Shown here: positions 26,043-29,755 of the stretch, one piece after another
Numbering within the stretch: position 1 is the stretch's first letter
Layout of the letters: every line of letters starts with the position of its first letter
Source of the DNA: Chersky-265 sp035275285
Lineage (GTDB): Bacteria > Fibrobacterota > Fibrobacteria > UBA11236
Reading direction: 5' to 3'
DNA length: 29,755 nucleotides
Assembly (NCBI GenBank): GCA_035275285.1
Contig: DATENA010000044.1
Location: 1 to 29,755, forward strand
Program-made: the position numbers and the translations under genes
Notes under the pieces: generated by a model
What the model saw: only the letters and a program-made list of their open reading frames with translations
The model's database searches: none
What the model was told of the DNA's origin: nothing

Positions 26043-27269
26043 TCACCTGCGCTTGCGGACTGGTTGTCCCCACACACTGACACCGGTCAAGGTCACGGAA
26101 AGCTTTAAAAAATCTTCAGTCCATAAATTATTTTCTAGGCTACCGCGATGTCCATACTTTAATGCGACATCGAGAACGTTCCCTCTCCTTCCCAGGGGCA
26201 AACCGGTGCCCAAGGTCACGAAATAAAGATCGGTCTCCCCCAAATATAACCTTTCGAACCCCAGACCCCCTCGATAAGCAACCTTGCGGAAATAAGGCTC
26301 ATAGGGACTGCCCGCGCCCTGGAACTCATACCCGGCTCCGGCGCGGAAGGCGGGATTCAACAAGCCCGAAAAGGCGTCATCCCAAGCCTCGTATGCGAAA
26401 TCCACGGCTACGGATTGGTTGGACCGGGGTTTATAGGCCCCGCCCACCTGCACCGTCCAGGGCAGGTCCCGCGACTCTTCGCGTTTCTCCGTGGTGGAAA
26501 GGTTGGTAATGGTCCGGGTCAAGGTGCGATCCAGGGTGGCGCCCAAGGCGCCCGAGGCCGCCAGGCTATAGGTCTTTTGGCGAAACGTCATGGACACCGA
26601 AGGGTAACTGCCATTGCTCCGGACGGACAGGGTATCGCCTGACAGATTTTGACCATTGAACAAATCTTCGTTGCTGGGGTTTTGGTTGAAGGCCGCGCTT
26701 TCGATGGTCCGCTCGCGGCCGAGGAGGAAATGATACCCCAGGGCCAGGGCGAGATAGGGTTTGGGCGCATAAGCCAGCGTCGCGGCCAGCTCGTAGATTC
26801 CGCCTTCCGTCGTGAAGGATTGGATGGCGTCGGGGTCGTTGGGAACGGCGGGCGTGAAGGTGAAATTGCGATCGAATCGCTGGCGGTAAAAGAGCCCTAC
26901 GTTCAGGGGCCAGCGGGTCTGGAAGTTCAGGGCGATGTCCGGGATGAGAAAGGCGGTAGTGCGGTTGGACGTCTCGCTATCGCGGAGCCAATCCACGTCC
27001 GTATCGAAGGTCGCGGAGAAAGAGGTCTTCTCATTGAAGGCCGTCTTGGAGGGATTGGGGAGAGAGGGTCCCAGGCGGTTCACGGAGGCCAGACCGGCTT
27101 CGCCCATGCCCTTTTCCCGGGCATTGTAGCCGCTTACCTCCAGGCCGAAGCCTTCGGGATGGATGCTCAAGGGAGAGGATTCCCCGCGGGAGGGGGACGC
27201 GCAAAGGCCCAGGACGGCCAGGACCGGAATCAAAGGGAGACGCGGGGTTCGGAACGGAATAAAGCCCAT
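26043..27269 (-). CDS. FadL/OmpP1-like outer-membrane protein
   Basis: A 408-residue exported protein. A signal peptide spans about 1-29 (PRLPLIPVLAVLGLCASPSRG). The early YNAREKGMGEAGLAS (48-62) resembles the 'AR.MGMGGA' hatch start of FadL/OmpP1-type and PorV-like barrels. Many beta-strands follow: TAFLIPDIALNFQTRWP, YELAATLAYAPKPYLALALGYHF, SLAASGALGATLD, SVAVDFAYEAWDDAFSG, VALKYGHRGS, and the C-terminal LKLSVTLTGVSVW. Such proteins form monomeric channels for hydrophobic substrates or serve as outer-membrane assembly and secretion parts. Its ATG is one base from the TGA of the lipoprotein gene upstream. DUF4912 follows 27 bases after it. The substrate is unknown. Confidence 0.8.
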   Translation of the reverse strand: MGFIPFRTPRLPLIPVLAVLGLCASPSRGESSPLSIHPEGFGLEVSGYNAREKGMGEAGLASVNRLGPSLPNPSKTAFNEKTSFSATFDTDVDWLRDSETSNRTTAFLIPDIALNFQTRWPLNVGLFYRQRFDRNFTFTPAVPNDPDAIQSFTTEGGIYELAATLAYAPKPYLALALGYHFLLGRERTIESAAFNQNPSNEDLFNGQNLSGDTLSVRSNGSYPSVSMTFRQKTYSLAASGALGATLDRTLTRTITNLSTTEKREESRDLPWTVQVGGAYKPRSNQSVAVDFAYEAWDDAFSGLLNPAFRAGAGYEFQGAGSPYEPYFRKVAYRGGLGFERLYLGETDLYFVTLGTGLPLGRRGNVLDVALKYGHRGSLENNLWTEDFLKLSVTLTGVSVWGQPVRKRR

Positions 27270-27270
27270 G

Positions 27271-29130
27271 TCAGCGCGCCTTCAGAGGAAAGAGGTAAAG
27301 TTCCACATCGACTTTCAGGCGATTGCCTTCCAGCTTGGGGGAGACCACGGAAAGTACGGGATAGGGGACCGCGGCCGGGATGTTACCGCTTCCGAGGTCC
27401 ACCGACGTGTCGATGGCGGCGGAAAAGGCGGGTTGGAATTGGAAGTCCGGGAGGAAGGTCTTGTTGGAGCGGGTCCTGTTGAGCATGCGCTGGATTCCGT
27501 TGGTGGCGCGCAAGGTCAATTCGGTCTGCTTCGGATACAAGAAGCGCTTCACGCGTTTTTCCATTTCAGTGATGGTTTCCCCCGTGGCCGGATCCCTGAA
27601 CTCCCCGGGCTCCGTGCCCGGATGCGCCGTCAGATAGCTCCGCACCGTCAGGGAATCCGTGCCCGCCTCCACCTTGAGGGTGAGGAAGCTGTTGACGGGG
27701 TATCCCGACAAGGTGGTGGTCAACTGCTTGGTCTGGCCCACGGCGAGGAAAACCGTGTCGTTCAAGGAGGAATCCTGGGAAAAGGCCAGCTCCACGCGCC
27801 GCAAGGTGGAATCGACGGTCCGGTAGGCGACCTTCACATCGTTGCGGATCTTCCCGGGATTCCCGGGTTCAAAGGAATTCCACAGCACTTCGGCCTTTTC
27901 CAGCGGCACCCTGTCTTCCTTGATGGCGCCGTTGGTCTCATCTCCGAGCAAGCTGTCCGCGCTGGAAATGAGCTTTATTTCCAGGGGAAAGTTCCCTTCC
28001 AACGCGGACCCGGCCAAGGGCAGGGTCAGCTTGGCGAACGGCACGAAATAAGCGACATCGAAATCCCCGGAGGCGGGATGCGGCTGGGGCGTCCGGTTCT
28101 GGCGCCGCAAATCGGCGTCGATGCTGTCGAGGAGGGCCTTGCGGTCGAGGATGACGTGCAGCCCTCGCCACTTGCCCGTAAGGATGTTCGCCTCGGGACC
28201 GGTGTATCGCACGGAGTAGTTGACACCCCGCAAGCCGCTATTGGTATACAGGGTGGGGAGCCTGGCGGCGGCAGGGGCGCCGGTCGCGGAGTCCCGCTTG
28301 CCGAAGAGCAGCAAGGGTCCGTACGTCAGTCCGCTGCCGTCCCCTTGTTGCCCGCCCAAGCGCAGCATGGCCGCGCCGGAATCGATCGGGGTGCCGAATA
28401 TGGGGGACAGGCGGATTTGGATGAGATGCTTGTATCTCATGGAAGCGAGGAGCCGTTTGCGGAGGCGCGGAAGCGCGCGGGCCTGGGAGGGGTGCGCATA
28501 GGCGTCCTTCACGGCCAGGGTGATGGTATCGACGGTAGATGGTTCGGGAAGGGCCGCCAGGGTATCTTCGTTCCGCACGTACCGGCGGTTCCATTCGGCC
28601 ACCCTCTGGGCCCATTGGGCGTCGCTCGTGGCGGTGTCGGTGGTCTCCCAGGCGCTGACCTGGAAACGGATGCTGTCCTGGGTGGTTTTCGAGGAATCGT
28701 CCACGGTGGCCTTGAGTTCTTCCAAAGCGAAACGGGAAGGCGGGAACCCCAGGGAGAGCTTGAGGGTGGTGGAGTCATCCCCGGCCAGGCTGTCCAGCAT
28801 GGAGGTGTCCGTCAGTTGGAAGGCGAATCGCGCCTCCGCGGAGAAGTCCCCGGAATGCCCGGCCAGGAGGATGCTGTCCCCCAGATGGTTGCCGTCCAAG
28901 TCCGTGGTCCAGAAGCTGTCCACGGGGACGCCCTTGAGGGAAAGGTGATAGAGGGGATTCTCGAGCAGGATGCCGTTCTGGCTCAGGTACTCTCCGCCGG
29001 TCTTGTTGGGACCATCGGAAATGCAAGCCGAGAGGCAGCAGGAAAAGGCCACCGCAAAGGCCGCGGCCGCGACGCGTCCGCCGGCGGACCGGCGGGAAAA
29101 CGGAAGGGAAAAAATAGGCTTGGCACCCAT
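27271..29130 (-). CDS. Lipoprotein of unknown function
   Basis: A 619-residue protein with a lipoprotein leader: an arginine-containing N region, then AAAAFAVAFSCCLSAC with lipobox LSAC and lipidated cysteine at about residue 36, followed by ISDGPN, so an envelope anchor is expected; the absence of D directly after the C argues for outer-membrane sorting by E. coli rules, which may not apply. The mature chain is rich in Asp, Ser, Thr and alternating strands and has no domain I can name. It contains several long beta-like stretches (LIQIRLSPIFGTPIDSG, LRGVNYSVRYTGPEA, PYPVLSVVSPKLEGNRLKV). It is the first gene of the operon with the FadL-like barrel, DUF4912 and GH57. The ribosome binding site is not obvious. 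Confidence 0.82.
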   Translation of the reverse strand: MGAKPIFSLPFSRRSAGGRVAAAAFAVAFSCCLSACISDGPNKTGGEYLSQNGILLENPLYHLSLKGVPVDSFWTTDLDGNHLGDSILLAGHSGDFSAEARFAFQLTDTSMLDSLAGDDSTTLKLSLGFPPSRFALEELKATVDDSSKTTQDSIRFQVSAWETTDTATSDAQWAQRVAEWNRRYVRNEDTLAALPEPSTVDTITLAVKDAYAHPSQARALPRLRKRLLASMRYKHLIQIRLSPIFGTPIDSGAAMLRLGGQQGDGSGLTYGPLLLFGKRDSATGAPAAARLPTLYTNSGLRGVNYSVRYTGPEANILTGKWRGLHVILDRKALLDSIDADLRRQNRTPQPHPASGDFDVAYFVPFAKLTLPLAGSALEGNFPLEIKLISSADSLLGDETNGAIKEDRVPLEKAEVLWNSFEPGNPGKIRNDVKVAYRTVDSTLRRVELAFSQDSSLNDTVFLAVGQTKQLTTTLSGYPVNSFLTLKVEAGTDSLTVRSYLTAHPGTEPGEFRDPATGETITEMEKRVKRFLYPKQTELTLRATNGIQRMLNRTRSNKTFLPDFQFQPAFSAAIDTSVDLGSGNIPAAVPYPVLSVVSPKLEGNRLKVDVELYLFPLKAR

Positions 29131-29139
29131 AGGGGGAAT

Positions 29140-29170
29140 CAGGCTTTCTGCAAATCCAGGCTTTGCAAAT
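29140..29170. repeat. Tandem direct repeat in the lipoprotein 5' region
   Basis: CAGGCTTTCTGCAAAT (29140-29155) and CAGGCTTTGCAAAT (29157-29170) are near-identical copies, the second lacking two bases, 10-40 bases upstream of the lipoprotein start. The arrangement could be a regulator site or affect translation of the minus-strand operon. Confidence 0.5.
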
Positions 29171-29222
29171 GGAGGGGAAATTCACCCGCCAGTTATGTCC
29201 CTTCGTGAGGGAGAACCGCGTG

Positions 29223-29236
29223 AAAATATAAATATT
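29223..29236. promoter_or_regulatory. AT-rich divergent promoter candidate
   Basis: AAAATATAAATATT is an isolated AT-rich island in the 153-base gap between the divergent lipoprotein operon and thrC. It offers TATAAA (29227-29232) on the plus strand for thrC and a similar box on the minus strand for the lipoprotein operon. No clear -35 was found for either. Confidence 0.4.
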
Positions 29237-29283
29237 CCGGGGCCGGGAAAAATCGGGGAGCGGGAAATTCCTACATTGGAGCC

Positions 29284-29755
29284 ATGGCCTTCAACGCATG
29301 CTTCAAAGGATTCAACACCGGCAATACCTTCCCTCTGGACCAGGTGGTTTACCGCGATTCGGACGGCGGATTGCTCGAAGTGGAGCACGATATGGCGCAA
29401 TTGCGCACCCGCTCCGCGCAGGAATGGAAAACGCTCTTCGAATCGCGGTGCGGGAGCCATAATTGGCCCTATGCCTCCGGTGTCTGGGGCAAAAAGGAAT
29501 GGGTGCTTCCCGGCATCGCCGATGAGGACATCATTTCCCTGAACGAAGGCTGGACCAACCTCTTTTACGCCAAACGCCTGGGCGAGCACCTGGGGCTGGA
29601 CGATTTGTGGGTCAAGCTCTGCGGCAACAGCCATACCGGCTCCTTCAAGGACCTGGGAATGACCGTGCTGGTCTCCGCGGTGAAGCAAATGATCGCCGAC
29701 GGCAAGCCGGTGCGCGCGGTGGCTTGCGCCTCGACCGGGGATACGTCGGCGGCGC
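29284..29755 (+). CDS. thrC: Threonine synthase, N-terminal part (cut by window edge)
   Basis: The frame runs open from ATG 29284 to the end of the window, giving 157 residues. It is a PLP enzyme converting O-phosphohomoserine to threonine. Features are SLNEGWTNLFYAKRLGEHLG (85-104), corresponding to the family's 'GEGxTPL' start with W-T-N in place of T-P, then WVKLCGNSHTGSFKDLGMTV (109-128), where K122 is the Schiff-base lysine. The CASTGDTSAA stretch (148-157) at the edge matches the cofactor phosphate loop. The N-terminal about 60 residues are of the longer type. GGAG sits two bases before the ATG, which is close for a binding site. The gene is divergent from the lipoprotein operon. Confidence 0.92.
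   Translation, partial: MAFNACFKGFNTGNTFPLDQVVYRDSDGGLLEVEHDMAQLRTRSAQEWKTLFESRCGSHNWPYASGVWGKKEWVLPGIADEDIISLNEGWTNLFYAKRLGEHLGLDDLWVKLCGNSHTGSFKDLGMTVLVSAVKQMIADGKPVRAVACASTGDTSAA

Noticed and set aside
27163..29208. Plus-strand open frame of about 681 codons opposite the lipoprotein
   Set aside because: The minus strand has a lipobox, correct start context and operon spacing; the plus-strand translation is Gly/Arg/Gln-rich shadow sequence.

Overview
The window is a gene-dense, high-GC stretch of bacterial chromosome. It holds 23 protein genes, one of them cut by the right edge, and two of them (a TetR regulator and an ABC1-type kinase) broken. No tRNA, rRNA, CRISPR array, insertion sequence or phage gene was seen, and no gap between genes exceeds about 265 bases. 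Outer-membrane beta-barrel-like proteins, a lipoprotein and several Sec-type signal peptides point to a Gram-negative with two membranes. The FolK-deoxynucleoside kinase fusion, the GH57 plus DUF4912 pair and the overall protein style suggest the FCB/Fibrobacterota area. This placement is an impression, not a phylogenetic result.

Layout. 28-1395 (+): secreted TPR protein. 1396-1658: non-coding, with a long inverted repeat that can fold as a three-way junction. 1659-6803 (-): operon surE, gyrA, secreted unknown, DUF2007, VanZ. 6804-6992: divergent control region. 6993-11511 (+): hisS, queF, serC and a secreted protein with an HEEWH motif. 11562-13778 (-): folK-deoxynucleoside kinase fusion, then panC. 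13779-14003: divergent region with the rho promoter and a G-free C/T-rich leader. 14004-16254 (+): rho and proC, closed by an intrinsic terminator. 16350-18119 (+): TetR regulator and ABC1 kinase, overlapping at TGATG, both with lesions. 18166-22614 (+): secreted protein with eight 16-residue repeats, outer-membrane barrel protein, and an HPt-REC-GGDEF-REC diguanylate cyclase. 22685-22990 (-): small membrane protein. 23179-29130 (-): operon lipoprotein, FadL-like outer-membrane protein, DUF4912 protein, GH57 glucan branching enzyme, closed by an intrinsic terminator. 29284-end (+): threonine synthase, partial.

How it fits together. Much of the window is housekeeping: DNA topology (gyrA), translation (hisS), tRNA modification (queF), serine, proline, threonine, folate and pantothenate synthesis, and transcription termination (rho). 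Two blocks look lineage-specific. The first is the envelope/c-di-GMP block at 18166-22614. The second is the lipoprotein/OMP/DUF4912/GH57 block at 23179-29130. Two intergenic elements built of heptamers of the CAAAGTN type, arranged as inverted repeats (8312-8478 and 12448-12601), and a third GTCGGGA-type element (1460-1648) look like members of a dispersed repeat class.
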